Shown here piece by piece: positions 20,448 through 29,685 of a stretch of DNA of 64,000 nt (position 1 is its first letter; every line of letters begins with the position of its first letter). Under the pieces are notes generated by a model. That model saw only the letters and a list, made by a program, of their open reading frames with translations, was not told where the DNA came from and did not search any database. This DNA comes from Rhodococcus xishaensis (GTDB lineage Bacteria > Actinomycetota > Actinomycetes > Mycobacteriales > Mycobacteriaceae): positions 310,001 to 374,000 of the forward strand of contig NZ_RKLO01000005.1 of the NCBI RefSeq assembly GCF_004011825.1. The letters are read 5' to 3'. The position numbers were made by a program, and so were the translations under genes.

Positions 20448-22397
20448 CTACGGCCGCCACAGCTCCAACTGCGGGACGCCGGGCGTCTCGAAGCCGAGGA
20501 CCTGACCGTAGAACGACAGTTCCGCCTCGCGGGCGCTGACGATCGTCTCGGCCTTCCGGAACCCGTGGGATTCACCCGCGTAGGAGAGGTAGGCGTGCGG
20601 AATCTGCTTCTGTACGAGTGCATCGCGGAATTGTTCGGCCTGCGACGGCGGCACGATCGGGTCCGAAAGACCCTGCAGCAACAACACCGGACACGACAGT
20701 CCGTCGACGTTGTTGACCGGCGCCCGACGGGTGTAGAGGTCGGCGGCCCCCGGCAGCGGGCCGATCAGTCCGTCGACGTACCGGGACTCGAAATCGTGAG
20801 TCTCCTTGACGAACTCGACCAGTTCGGCGACGCCGTAGTACGACACACCACACGCGAACACATCTGACGTCGTCAACGCGGACAACACGGTCCATCCACC
20901 GGCCGAACCACCTTCGATCGCAAGACGATCCGGGTCGGCAAGCCCCGCGTCTGCGAGACCGCGGACGGCCGCGACGGTGTCCTCGACGTCGACTACTCCC
21001 CACTGGCCGCGCAGCCGGTTTCGGTACTCGCGTCCGTATCCGCTCGACCCGCCGTAGTTCACGTCGACGACGCCGATACCGCGGCTCGTGAAGTACGCAT
21101 ACACCGGCTGCAGCGCGGGAGCGACATGTGAGGTGGGCCCGCCGTGCACGAATGCGACGTAGGGAGGCAGTTCGCCATCCGGGGCGTCGTAGTCGGGGTT
21201 GTGGGGCGGGTAGACGACCGCATGCACCTCACGTTCCGGGCCCTGGAAGGTCAGCGCCCGCGCCTCGGGCAGGTATGCGACGTCGGGCAGTCCGTCGACC
21301 GAGAGCCGAACGTCGGTGAGCGCCCCGGTGTCCAGGTCGAGCATGCGCAGCCCGGACGCGACCTGCGCACCGCCGCAGAGCAGCAGGACCCTGCGTCCGT
21401 CTACGTCGCAGATCTGCACCGAAGAGATTCCTTCGGGCTGGACATCACGAAGCTCGCCCGTGGACGGGACGATAAGCCCCAGCGTGTCGGTACCGACGGT
21501 GCGGGTAGTGAGAAGGTGACCACCTTCCAGCAACACGTACCAGCGGGCGCCGAGCTGCCACAGTGGGGCGCCGAAGTCGGCGTTCGTCGGGGAGATCGGC
21601 TCCACGGCATCGTCGTTCGCCGCGACGCGGTAGAGGTTCCACCAGCCGCTCCGGTCGCTGATCACATTCAGGGTGGATACGTCGGCCCATTCGGGCTGCA
21701 GCACCGATTCCTCCGGGCCACCGAGCAGGACATCGACCTTGCCAGAAGCCAGCGTCAGCACGCGCAGTTCGGTCCCGTCCCAGGGCATCTGCGGATGATT
21801 CCAGGCGATCCAGGCAAGGCGCTCGCCGTCCGGCGACAGTCGCGGGTAGGCAAGGAAGTCGGAGCCTGCGACGATCGAACGCATCGCCGCCGGGTCGTCC
21901 TCCGCGCGTCCGTCGAGTGGGATCGCGCAGATGTCGCGCTTCGGCGTCCCGTCGCGGTAGTACTCGCGCACACACCACACCTCGTCACCGACGATCGTGA
22001 GATCGCCGTAGCGATCCGAGGACGGGGTCGGCGACACGGGCGTAATGGGCAGCGGCGCGGCATCGACGGACGGGTCGAACCGGTACAGCCGCTGGTCACT
22101 GAATTCGGCAAATACCAGCACCCCGTCGGCGGTCACCGCCCACGCGCCGCCGCCGTACTCGTGCACACGAGTCCGCGCGTTCCACGGCGCCGGCAGGATG
22201 TCGACCGGCTCACCGTCCGAGCCGAGACGTCGGATCGCGGACCGACCACCCTCGGTGGGACGCTGCTCCGACCACCACACGGCGTCGGCAACGAAGCAGC
22301 CCCCCTCAACCAGGTGCCCGCTGGCGGCGACGTCGGCGGCGGTGATCGGTGAGATCCACGAACCGTAGCGAGCCACGGTCGATGCGTGATGCGCCAT
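20448..22397 (-). CDS. S9-family prolyl oligopeptidase-like peptidase
   Basis: A 649-residue cytoplasmic enzyme with an N-terminal beta-propeller (about 1-390) and a C-terminal alpha/beta-hydrolase domain (about 400-649). The nucleophile is Ser in EGGSAGGW, the acid probably Asp in GLSDPIVPP, and the base His in YAGESHGFRK. There is no signal peptide. Such enzymes cleave short peptides (dipeptidyl-peptidase/acylaminoacyl-peptidase type). It is divergent from the PPOX gene with only 36 bp between the starts. Confidence 0.9.
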   Translation of the reverse strand: MAHHASTVARYGSWISPITAADVAASGHLVEGGCFVADAVWWSEQRPTEGGRSAIRRLGSDGEPVDILPAPWNARTRVHEYGGGAWAVTADGVLVFAEFSDQRLYRFDPSVDAAPLPITPVSPTPSSDRYGDLTIVGDEVWCVREYYRDGTPKRDICAIPLDGRAEDDPAAMRSIVAGSDFLAYPRLSPDGERLAWIAWNHPQMPWDGTELRVLTLASGKVDVLLGGPEESVLQPEWADVSTLNVISDRSGWWNLYRVAANDDAVEPISPTNADFGAPLWQLGARWYVLLEGGHLLTTRTVGTDTLGLIVPSTGELRDVQPEGISSVQICDVDGRRVLLLCGGAQVASGLRMLDLDTGALTDVRLSVDGLPDVAYLPEARALTFQGPEREVHAVVYPPHNPDYDAPDGELPPYVAFVHGGPTSHVAPALQPVYAYFTSRGIGVVDVNYGGSSGYGREYRNRLRGQWGVVDVEDTVAAVRGLADAGLADPDRLAIEGGSAGGWTVLSALTTSDVFACGVSYYGVAELVEFVKETHDFESRYVDGLIGPLPGAADLYTRRAPVNNVDGLSCPVLLLQGLSDPIVPPSQAEQFRDALVQKQIPHAYLSYAGESHGFRKAETIVSAREAELSFYGQVLGFETPGVPQLELWRP

Positions 22398-22433
22398 AGG
22401 GACACACTAGCGATCGAGACGTACTGTTCACCC

Positions 22434-22850
22434 ATGTCCGCACATCTGCCCCTGCGGTTCACCGACGCCCCCGTCGCGCGGTTGGCGACGGTGTCGGCGG
22501 ACGGCGTTCCGCACGTGGTTCCGGTGGTGTTCGCGGTCGTGCGGGACACGGTCTACACCGCGGTGGATGACAAACCCAAGACCACCCGCCGGCTGAGGCG
22601 TTTGGCGAACATCGCCGCGACGGGACGCGCAAGTCTGCTCGTCGATTACTACGACGACGACTGGGCGCAGCTGTGGTGGGTGCGTGTGGACGGCACTGCG
22701 GAGGTACTGCCGACCGACGCCGGTGAATCGAGCTCCGCTATCGACTCCCTGGTTGCCAAGTATCCGCAGTATCGGTCGATGCGGCCGTCAGGGCCGGTGG
22801 TCGCGGTACGCGTTCAGCGGTGGCGGCAGTGGTCGGCGACGGCGTCCTGA
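22434..22850 (+). CDS. PPOX-class (F420/FMN-type) split-barrel oxidoreductase
   Basis: A 138-residue split beta-barrel protein of the pyridoxamine-5'-phosphate-oxidase-like superfamily (RLATVSADGVPHVVPVVF, then DDKPKTTRRLRRLANI and the C-terminal VRVQRW). Actinobacterial members of this size often use F420 or FMN on unknown substrates. I use ATG 22434, where the conserved barrel begins; the frame extends to 22386, overlapping the divergent S9 gene. Confidence 0.82.
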   Translation: MSAHLPLRFTDAPVARLATVSADGVPHVVPVVFAVVRDTVYTAVDDKPKTTRRLRRLANIAATGRASLLVDYYDDDWAQLWWVRVDGTAEVLPTDAGESSSAIDSLVAKYPQYRSMRPSGPVVAVRVQRWRQWSATAS

Positions 22851-22982
22851 AAGTGTGGAACGCCGGGTTTGTCCCCGGCTGTAACACACCTGTTCGTTTG
22901 ACGGTCTTGTGGCACAACGCACATCGGGCGACGATGGACACAGTGCGCATTGCGCATGTCATCGGAAGCGAAGGTTCCTCTC

Positions 22983-23159
22983 ATGACACGCAGAATTTCC
23001 GCAGCACTCGCCGCTCTCGCGGTCACCCTCTCCCTGGGCGCGTTCGGCGCGCCGGCAGCCTCGGCCTCGTCACTGTCCGAGGCCCAGACCCCCGTACAGG
23101 GTTCGGCGCTTTGCCTCGTCATCCCGTTCGGGTCGCTGGTGCTCCCGATCTGCATCTGA
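22983..23159 (+). CDS. Small secreted peptide precursor, 58 aa
   Basis: ATG 22983 follows GAAGG. The first 29 residues are a clear signal peptide (MTRRISAALAALAVTLSLGA, cleavage near ASASS). The mature peptide is only about 30 residues and ends hydrophobic with two cysteines, CLVIPFGSLVLPIC-I, which could form a 14-residue disulfide loop. I do not recognise the family. No processing or export partner adjoins. Confidence 0.6.
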   Translation: MTRRISAALAALAVTLSLGAFGAPAASASSLSEAQTPVQGSALCLVIPFGSLVLPICI

Positions 23160-23342
23160 TCCGGTGTCCGCTGCGAAACCCAGGCCCGTTCGCAGGAGCT
23201 CGCGGGCTCCGCCGCTGGCGGGCTGGGCGCGACATTTGCTGTGACGCATGCAACACCAGGCCTCCGGTAGAACGCCATCCGGAGGTGGTAACGGTGCCAC
23301 GGAAACATGCCGTTCGATACCCGCTTGCACTCGGGTGGAATC

Positions 23343-24605
23343 ATGGGGGCCGTGAGCATTGCAGATTCCCCTCGTCCACGTCGCCCGCAGCGCACGCTGG
23401 AGCAGTCCACCAAACTGCAGAACGTGCTGTACGAGATCCGTGGGCCGGTGCACGCGCACGCGGCACGCCTGGAGGCCGAGGGGCATCGCATCCTGAAGCT
23501 CAACATCGGTAATCCGGCCCCGTTCGGATTCGAGGCACCCGACGTGATCATGCGAGACATGATCGCCGCCCTGCCCTATGCGCAGGGATACTCGGAGTCC
23601 AAGGGCATCCTGTCGGCCCGACGCGCGATCGTCACCCGATACGAGTTGGTGCCCGGATTCCCGGAGCTCGACGTCGACGACATCTACCTGGGCAACGGCG
23701 TCTCCGAGCTCATCACGATGACGATGCAGGCGCTGCTCAACGACGGCGACGAGGTCCTCATCCCGGCGCCGGACTACCCGCTGTGGACGGCGATGACCAG
23801 CCTGTCGGGCGGCACGCCGGTGCACTACCTGTGTAGCGAGCAGAACGACTGGAACCCCGATATCGCGGACATCGAGTCCAAGATCACGGACAAGACCAAG
23901 GCTCTGCTGGTCATCAATCCGAACAACCCGACGGGTGCGGTGTACTCGGCGGAGGTCCTTTCGCAGCTCGTCGACCTCGCACGCAGGCACCAACTACTGC
24001 TGCTGGCCGACGAGATCTACGACAAGATCCTCTACGACGACGTCAAGCACGTCTCGCTGGCCACGCTCGCCCCCGATCTGCTCTGCCTCACATTCAACGG
24101 CCTGTCGAAGGCCTACCGCGTCGCCGGCTACCGCGCGGGGTGGGTCGCGATCACAGGACCGAAGGATCACGCGTCCGGCTTCCTCGAGGGCTTGGACGTG
24201 CTCGCCTCCACCCGGCTGTGCCCCAACGTTCCCGGTCAGCACGCCATCCAGGTGGCGCTCGGCGGACACCAGAGCATCGATGACCTCGTGCTGCCCGGCG
24301 GCCGCCTGCTCGAGCAGCGCGACATCGCGTGGGAGCGACTCAACATGATCCCCGGCGTGTCATGCGTCAAGCCGCGCGGCGCGTTGTACGCGTTCCCCCG
24401 CCTGGATCCGAACGTCCACGAGATCTACGACGACGAGAAGTTGGTACAGGACCTGCTGCTGCAGGAGAAGATCCTGATGGTCCAGGGCACCGGCTTCAAT
24501 TGGCCCGACCACGACCACCTGCGCATCGTGACGCTGCCGTGGGCACGCGATCTGGCCGTCGCGATCGAACGGTTCGGCAACTTCCTGTCCAGCTACAAGC
24601 AGTAG
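23343..24605 (+). CDS. PLP-dependent aminotransferase, class I (AlaA/AspC-like, Rv0337c-type)
   Basis: About 420 residues, fold-type I. The N-terminal motif LKLNIGNPAPFGFEAP, the substrate/PLP contacts INPNNPTGAVYS and ADEIYDKILYD, and the Schiff-base Lys in FNGLSKAYRVAGYRAGW are all present. The AlaA-like group makes alanine from pyruvate and glutamate. Start is uncertain: ATG 23343 follows GGTGGAATC, GTG 23352 is also possible, and an upstream ATG at 23307 gives non-family residues. It is the usual companion of the Fe-S gene family at 17214. Confidence 0.9.
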   Translation: MGAVSIADSPRPRRPQRTLEQSTKLQNVLYEIRGPVHAHAARLEAEGHRILKLNIGNPAPFGFEAPDVIMRDMIAALPYAQGYSESKGILSARRAIVTRYELVPGFPELDVDDIYLGNGVSELITMTMQALLNDGDEVLIPAPDYPLWTAMTSLSGGTPVHYLCSEQNDWNPDIADIESKITDKTKALLVINPNNPTGAVYSAEVLSQLVDLARRHQLLLLADEIYDKILYDDVKHVSLATLAPDLLCLTFNGLSKAYRVAGYRAGWVAITGPKDHASGFLEGLDVLASTRLCPNVPGQHAIQVALGGHQSIDDLVLPGGRLLEQRDIAWERLNMIPGVSCVKPRGALYAFPRLDPNVHEIYDDEKLVQDLLLQEKILMVQGTGFNWPDHDHLRIVTLPWARDLAVAIERFGNFLSSYKQ

Positions 24606-24611
24606 GCGTGG

Positions 24612-24643
24612 CCGTGGTGGACGGAGCCCGTGGTGGACGGAGC
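24612..24643 (+). repeat. Two tandem copies of a 16-bp unit
   Basis: CCGTGGTGGACGGAGC is repeated exactly at 24612-24627 and 24628-24643, immediately after the aminotransferase stop. The remaining intergenic space to 24962 holds an iron-box-like site and a GGCCCTC/GAGGGCC hairpin (24814-24830), with no supported gene. Confidence 0.7.
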
Positions 24644-24793
24644 CCGTGGCCCACACCAAGCGGATCCGCTTCGACCACGGTTGGATGTACTCGCGAAGCG
24701 AACGGACTTGCGCAAGGGCGTAGGCCGCTCGTTGTCGACGTCCTCACGCAAGGGACCGAAAAAAATCTCCCAATTGATCACATTCGCGCGTAC

Positions 24794-24812
24794 TTAGGGT
24801 AGTCTCACCTCT
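24794..24812. promoter_or_regulatory. Candidate IdeR/DtxR iron box
   Basis: The 19-bp stretch TTAGGGTAGTCTCACCTCT keeps TTAGG, TAG, CT and ACCT of the consensus TTAGGTTAGSCTAACCTAA and differs at five positions. It lies about 150 bp before the YibE/F gene. Confidence 0.4.
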
Positions 24813-24962
24813 TGGCCCTCCGCGAGGGCCCGTAAGCGCCTCGTCCTGCCCCCTCCCCCCCTGGGCGACGGGGTACCGGTGGCGGGGATGCCCCCCCTGC
24901 TCCCCGTCACCGTCGCTTACCGCGACCTCCCGCTAGCCTGCTCTGGTGCAGAGACGAAGCCG

Positions 24963-26288
24963 ATGACAACGCGCCTGTCGCCCAGCGGAGAACACAGTCC
25001 AGACCTCCAGCCCGGTAGTCACGGACACGGCCACGGACATTTCGAGGGACCGGCACCGGTCGGTCCGACCGCAGCCCGAGTCGTCGTAGCGATTCTCGTC
25101 GCGGTTGCGATCGCGGTCGTCGGCGCAGCGGCGATCCTGTGGCCGAGCAATGAGCACGTCGGGATCCAGTTGCCGTTCCAGGGGGCCGACGGCCTCGGCG
25201 TCACGACCGAAGCCGGGACGATCGTCGCGCAAGACCTGGCGCCGTGCGGCAGCTCATCCGCAGGGCGGGCGTTCTCGGGCGACCCCGCACCGCCCCCTGT
25301 GACGAGCGGCGGCATCGACTGCCAACGGAGCTTCGTCACCATCGAGTCCGGGCCCAACGAGGGAACCCGCACACTACTCGAGATCGTGCCGGGACCGGGT
25401 CAACCGAACCTGCGGGTAGGCGATCACATTCGTCTTGTCCGCCAGACCGATGCGACCGGCACCCCGGCCTACTCATTCAACGACTATTCACGGGGACTGC
25501 CGTTGACACTCGTCGTCGCCGTGTTCGTGGTGGCGATCGTCGCGGTCGCTAGATGGCGCGGGCTACGCGCACTGCTAGGACTCGGGTTCGCTTTCGGCGT
25601 GCTACTCGTCTTCACCCTGCCCGCGCTGTTGGACGGCAAACCCGCGATACCCGTGGCCCTCGTGTCGGGCGCGGCGATCTTGTACGTCGTCCTGTACCTG
25701 GCGCACGGGGTGAACCTACGGACGAGTTCCGCGTTGCTCGGGACATTGGCATCGATGCTCGTCGCAGCAGTACTGTCCACCGCCGCGATCGGAATGACGC
25801 ACCTGACCGGCCTGTCCGAGGAACAGAACGTCAACGTCCAGGCTTACATTCAACAGGTCAGCATCACCGGGCTCCTGCTGGCCGGCTTCATCATCGGGTC
25901 GCTCGGTGTACTCAACGACGTCACGATCACCCAGGCGTCGGCCGCGTTCGAGATCGCATCGATGGACGAGTCGGCTTCCCGTCGGACCATCTTCGCAGCC
26001 GCGATGCGGGTGGGACGCGATCACATCGCAAGCACCGTCTACACATTGGTACTCGCCTACGCCGGCGGCGCGCTTCCGCTGCTCCTACTCTTCAGCGCCT
26101 CGGGCGACTCCGTTCGGGATGTGCTGACGGGCGACGCGGTCGCCATCGAGGTCGCGCGGTCCGCGGTGGGCGGTACCGCGCTCGCGCTGTCCGTTCCCCT
26201 CACGACCGCGATCGCGGTACTCCTCGCGCGGCCACGGGTCGCCACCCAGATCTCTCGACGACGGCGCCGCGGTCGCCACACCCTCTGA
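24963..26288 (+). CDS. YibE/F-family integral membrane protein with His-rich N-terminus
   Basis: A 441-residue protein with about eight transmembrane helices. The first helix is VVVAILVAVAIAVVGAAAIL (about 37-58), then an extracytoplasmic domain of about 120 residues, then seven helices in the C-terminal half. The conserved LGVLNDVTITQASA segment marks the YibE/F family, whose function is unknown. The cytoplasmic N-terminus carries HGHGHGH, a possible metal-binding stretch. The start is ATG 24963; the frame opens at 24879 but earlier residues are not family-like. Confidence 0.85.
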   Translation: MTTRLSPSGEHSPDLQPGSHGHGHGHFEGPAPVGPTAARVVVAILVAVAIAVVGAAAILWPSNEHVGIQLPFQGADGLGVTTEAGTIVAQDLAPCGSSSAGRAFSGDPAPPPVTSGGIDCQRSFVTIESGPNEGTRTLLEIVPGPGQPNLRVGDHIRLVRQTDATGTPAYSFNDYSRGLPLTLVVAVFVVAIVAVARWRGLRALLGLGFAFGVLLVFTLPALLDGKPAIPVALVSGAAILYVVLYLAHGVNLRTSSALLGTLASMLVAAVLSTAAIGMTHLTGLSEEQNVNVQAYIQQVSITGLLLAGFIIGSLGVLNDVTITQASAAFEIASMDESASRRTIFAAAMRVGRDHIASTVYTLVLAYAGGALPLLLLFSASGDSVRDVLTGDAVAIEVARSAVGGTALALSVPLTTAIAVLLARPRVATQISRRRRRGRHTL

Positions 26289-26330
26289 CTCGAGGCCGGC
26301 AGGGCCGCGGATGCGTGCCCGCTGCGACGC

Positions 26331-27284
26331 CTACCGTGGCGCCGAATCCACAGCAGGCTGCGCGGGTTCCTCAGTTGATGCCACAGCTTCAGGCCCGAAG
26401 TATGCTCTGCCATAGCCGAGGCCGAATCCGATGACCGCAATGGCGACAAGTGCCACACCTGCCACTACGGCTCCGGCCACCTGCAATCTCGAAACCGAGC
26501 GCGGTCTCGTAGTTCGCGACGGCCGCCGAGGCTTTGCCGTGGGCTTCCCGACCGGAGCCGCGAGGAGCGCCGCCCCTGTTGCCGCCGTGAACTCCGGGGC
26601 CTCTGCGACCACTATCGGGATGGCGGAGCGTTGCTGGAGCACCGACCGCACCTCAGGGGCGTGCGTTCCGCCGCCTAGAAGGACGACAACGTCGGGCACC
26701 GAACCGGACTGATCGGCAAGCTCCCCGACCAGATCGGCAGACTCCGCGATCAACGCAATGGCGGGAGGGCCGGATATCTCGAGCGGCAGTGTCCTCAGAT
26801 CGTCGGTGTTCAAGTCGTCGGCGTTCAGGTCGCTGCCACGCAACCGTGTGCTGCGTTCTGAGGCGACGACCGAACCGGTGGACCGATCGACCAGGCTCAC
26901 GGTGAGCCCCGAGCTTCCGAGATCGTAGAGCGCGAGAGTGCGCCGAGTCGCCAGACGCTCGTCCTGGATCAACCGTTCGAAGACCGCGGTGTGCTCGGGG
27001 ACCAACCGGAAATTCGTCACTCCCTGACGGCGTAGCGCTGCGTCCAGTGCGGCGGCCTGAGCCTCATCGCTGTAGGCGATGCTGACTCGGACAGTCGATC
27101 CCGACTCCGCTGCATCCGCGAGGACGATACCGACTGCTTCAGCGGCGAGTTCCTCTGGAGCCCAGGTATCGACAGCGATCGACCGGCGCTCGGCCCTCAC
27201 CGGCGCCCCCAATCGCCCGGGATCGGGGAGCTGGACCATCCGCACGAATCCGGTCCCGACCGATACCCCTAGAACCGCACTCAT
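26331..27284 (-). CDS. Actin/Hsp70-fold-like protein with C-terminal membrane segment
   Basis: A 317-residue protein of no firm family. The opening VLGVSVGTGFVRMVQL, the internal ALYDLGSSGLTVSLVD and VVLLGGGTHAPEV mimic the phosphate and adenosine motifs of the actin/Hsp70 ATPase fold, although the loops are degenerate. A SDLNADDLNTDDLRT stretch is a small internal repeat. Residues about 250-265 are basic, followed by one hydrophobic helix (VAGAVVAGVALVAIAVIGFG) and a short acidic tail. Some actinobacteria carry such Hsp70-like/DUF proteins near the envelope. The function is unknown. Confidence 0.55.
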   Translation of the reverse strand: MSAVLGVSVGTGFVRMVQLPDPGRLGAPVRAERRSIAVDTWAPEELAAEAVGIVLADAAESGSTVRVSIAYSDEAQAAALDAALRRQGVTNFRLVPEHTAVFERLIQDERLATRRTLALYDLGSSGLTVSLVDRSTGSVVASERSTRLRGSDLNADDLNTDDLRTLPLEISGPPAIALIAESADLVGELADQSGSVPDVVVLLGGGTHAPEVRSVLQQRSAIPIVVAEAPEFTAATGAALLAAPVGKPTAKPRRPSRTTRPRSVSRLQVAGAVVAGVALVAIAVIGFGLGYGRAYFGPEAVASTEEPAQPAVDSAPR

Positions 27285-27303
27285 AATCGCCTTCGATCGA
27301 GGG

Positions 27304-27334
27304 CACGCCCGGCCGACGCTTCGTGCCGGGCGTG
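27304..27334 (-). terminator. Hairpin between dcd and the actin-fold gene
   Basis: CACGCCCGGC pairs with GCCGGGCGTG around an 11-base loop. It lies downstream of dcd and 20 bp before the next gene on the same strand, so it could end dcd transcripts. Confidence 0.45.
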
Positions 27335-27512
27335 TCTGAACCAGTCGAGTTTATACAGCCGCGCCCAGAAGCGCAGACCTGAACAATTGTTCGTCCTTGA
27401 ACCGCCAACACTCGCCGCTCCTCCACAGCCCAGAGACCCGCCGCAATGCGGGGCGGTAGACCAGCGCCGCAGAACCGCCTGTGGCTTCGCGTCTCGGCTC
27501 GCGAGCGAGGCC

Positions 27513-28100
27513 TCAGTACGCCTGGCTCCCCGGGTGCGTCGCGAAGTTGAGGTACGCCCTCGAGGGTGTCGGGCCGCGTTGGCCCTGATACTTCGACCCG
27601 ACCGCAGAACTGCCGTAAGGGTTTTCCGCAGCGCTGGTGAGTTTGAGCAGGCACAGCTGGCCGATCTTCATACCCGGCCACAGCGTGATCGGCAGGTTTG
27701 CCACGTTCGAGAGTTCGAGCGTGATGTGACCACTGAACCCGGGGTCGATGAATCCGGCTGTGGAATGCGTCAACAGCCCTAGGCGGCCGAGACTCGACTT
27801 CCCTTCCAGCCGACCAGCGAGGTTGTCGGGAAGGGTGCACACCTCGAGGGTTGATCCGAGGACGAACTCCCCCGGGTGGAGCACGAACGGCTCACCGGGC
27901 GTGGGCTCGACCAGCGACGTCAACTCGTCCTGCCGCAGTGCAGGGTCGATGTGCGTGTACTTGGTGTTGTCGAAGACCCGGAACAGGCTGTCGAGTCGAA
28001 CGTCCACGCTGGACGGCTGCACCATCTCAGGTTCGAACGGGTCGATGCCCAGCCGTCCGGAGGAAATCTCGGCACGAAGATCGCGGTCTGAGAGCAGCAC
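27513..28100 (-). CDS. dcd: dCTP deaminase (bifunctional dCTP deaminase/dUTPase type)
   Basis: A 195-residue trimeric enzyme that turns dCTP into dUTP, and in mycobacteria on to dUMP. Motifs: [17 protein letters not shown], the nucleotide-binding [34 protein letters not shown], and a C-terminal closing segment [16 protein letters not shown]. The GTG start is at 28098-28100. It ends the ordinary chromosomal block next to the tRNA-Gly. Confidence 0.95.
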   Translation of the reverse strand: MLLSDRDLRAEISSGRLGIDPFEPEMVQPSSVDVRLDSLFRVFDNTKYTHIDPALRQDELTSLVEPTPGEPFVLHPGEFVLGSTLEVCTLPDNLAGRLEGKSSLGRLGLLTHSTAGFIDPGFSGHITLELSNVANLPITLWPGMKIGQLCLLKLTSAAENPYGSSAVGSKYQGQRGPTPSRAYLNFATHPGSQAY

Positions 28101-28269
28101 AGGGAGAGGCTACCGGTGCCGTCAATGACGATGGACATGAACCTGGGCAATCGCCACTTGACGCTTGTCAGCTTCGACTCTCGGGCACACGCCCTACGAC
28201 TTCTGCTACAGTTTCCGCTTGCGGGGCGAGGTGCCTGAAATGGTGGCAACCGCTACAAAAGCCCTGCGT

Positions 28270-28343
28270 GCCGATGTAGTTCAATGGTAGAACATCAGCT
28301 TCCCAAGCTGAGAACGCGGGTTCGATTCCCGTCATCGGCTCCA
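28270..28343 (+). tRNA. tRNA-Gly (anticodon CCC)
   Basis: GCCGATG pairs with CATCGGC as acceptor stem, followed by T and an encoded CCA. The anticodon stem TCAGC/GCTGA encloses TTCCCAA, so the anticodon is CCC (28302-28304). The T arm GCGGG-TTCGATT-CCCGT is intact. The 3' half is the attachment site of the element that follows. Confidence 0.95.
28299..28341 (+). other. attL (43-bp core in the tRNA-Gly 3' half)
   Basis: Bases 28299-28341 recur at 35654-35696 with one mismatch. The core runs from the anticodon arm to the discriminator region, typical of tyrosine-integrase attachment sites. Confidence 0.9.
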
Positions 28344-28348
28344 CGAAG

Positions 28349-28383
28349 AAACCCGCCCCGACGGTTGTCGGAGCGGGTTTTTT
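28349..28383 (+). terminator. Terminator after tRNA-Gly, on the element side of attL
   Basis: AAACCCGC and CCGAC pair with GTCGG and GCGGGTTT around GGTT, with one mismatch, and six T follow. It lies 8 bp inside the element, so the inserted DNA supplies the tRNA terminator. Confidence 0.85.
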
Positions 28384-28417
28384 GCTGTCACACGGACGTT
28401 CGAGTGGGGCCAGATTG

Positions 28418-29593
28418 TCACTTCGTTGTCACTACCGACCCCAGAACGGACGCAGCATCCTTCAATGCGTCGTTCTGACTGTGTGCGTAGACCTTCATCG
28501 TGAAACTCGCATCCGCGTGGCCGATCCACGCCGCAATCACCGCGACAGGCACACCCTGAAGGTGCAGGGTCGTCGCAGCCGTATGCCGTGCATCGTGAAG
28601 GCGGATCGAACGCACGCCCGCTGCGACTGTCATCTCTCGCCAGTATCGAGACAGTACGGCCGGGGTGTAGGGCTGCCCGACCTCGTTGACGACGACGTAT
28701 TCACCAAGCCCGTACTCAGGACCTACCGCCAGACGTTCACGCCTCTGCGACGCACGTGCCATCCTCAATGAAGCCTTCAGAGGCTCAGACAACGGCAGGG
28801 TGCGTCTCGAGGTCGCCGTCTTCGGTTCGTTCTCCACCGCTCTATTTCCTGCCATTACGCGGCTCTTCGAGATCGATAGGAAGCCTGCATCCAGGTCCAC
28901 GTCGGACCATCGGAGGCCCGCAATCTCCCCGCGTCGCAGCCCAGCCAAAGCAAGGTGCCAGGCGTGGCCCAGACGATTGTCGGCGGCAGCTGCCAGTAGC
29001 GTTCGCACCTCCGCCGCAGTGAATGTGCTCATCTCCTTGTGCGGCATCGGGACGCGCTTCACCCCGGCGGCGACGACCCGAGGCACAACCCCCTGAGAGA
29101 AGGCGTCAGCGAGAACCTGCTGAATCGTGGTGATGACCTTGTTGACGGCAGATGGTGACCAAGGCCTACGAGACTTGCCCTTCTCGGTGACAGTCCCGCC
29201 AACGCAGAGATCACGCACGAGATCGTCTATGTGGCGTCTCGTGAGCGACTGGACTGGAAGCTCGCCGTGACGTTCACGTAGCGGGGCGAGATCGTAGGCG
29301 AGTTTGGACAGCGACGTTGCTCGCAGGTTGTGGCGACCCGCGATGTAGTTACTGCACACCTGCTCGACTGTGACAGTAGACCGGGCTACATATGTCCCGG
29401 CACCGACTTCGCTGCTGATCTTCGAGTAGGCGTTCTTCGCATCTTCGAGTGTCTTGTAGCGCTTCCGCGTTTGCCGACGCTTCCCTGTCCCCGGGTCGGT
29501 GCCCGCGTCGAGGGTGATCTCGTAACGCTCCTCACCCGACTTCAAGGTCACCTTCTTCATCCCAGGAAGAAGCCGTTGCCGCCTAGCGCTCAT
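28418..29593 (-). CDS. Tyrosine recombinase / phage-type integrase
   Basis: A 391-residue integrase. It has an AP2-like arm-binding N-terminus (about 12-60), an SAM-like core-binding domain (about 70-170) and the catalytic domain with Arg220 in GLRRGEIAGLRW, HxxR in LHDARHTAAT, His in IGHADAS and the Tyr nucleophile in KVYAHS. The start is ATG 29593 after GGGGGG, three bases inside a TTG that also opens the frame. Its stop lies 77 bp from attL, the usual arrangement for tRNA integration. It should insert and excise the element. Confidence 0.95.
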   Translation of the reverse strand: MSARRQRLLPGMKKVTLKSGEERYEITLDAGTDPGTGKRRQTRKRYKTLEDAKNAYSKISSEVGAGTYVARSTVTVEQVCSNYIAGRHNLRATSLSKLAYDLAPLRERHGELPVQSLTRRHIDDLVRDLCVGGTVTEKGKSRRPWSPSAVNKVITTIQQVLADAFSQGVVPRVVAAGVKRVPMPHKEMSTFTAAEVRTLLAAAADNRLGHAWHLALAGLRRGEIAGLRWSDVDLDAGFLSISKSRVMAGNRAVENEPKTATSRRTLPLSEPLKASLRMARASQRRERLAVGPEYGLGEYVVVNEVGQPYTPAVLSRYWREMTVAAGVRSIRLHDARHTAATTLHLQGVPVAVIAAWIGHADASFTMKVYAHSQNDALKDAASVLGSVVTTK

Positions 29594-29685
29594 CAAATCC
29601 CCCCGTTCAGAAGCCGGATCTGCTGGACCGGCTTTCCTCGCGAATTCACGGTGACCGTCATGCCAAAGAGAGGACTAGGTGCTGT

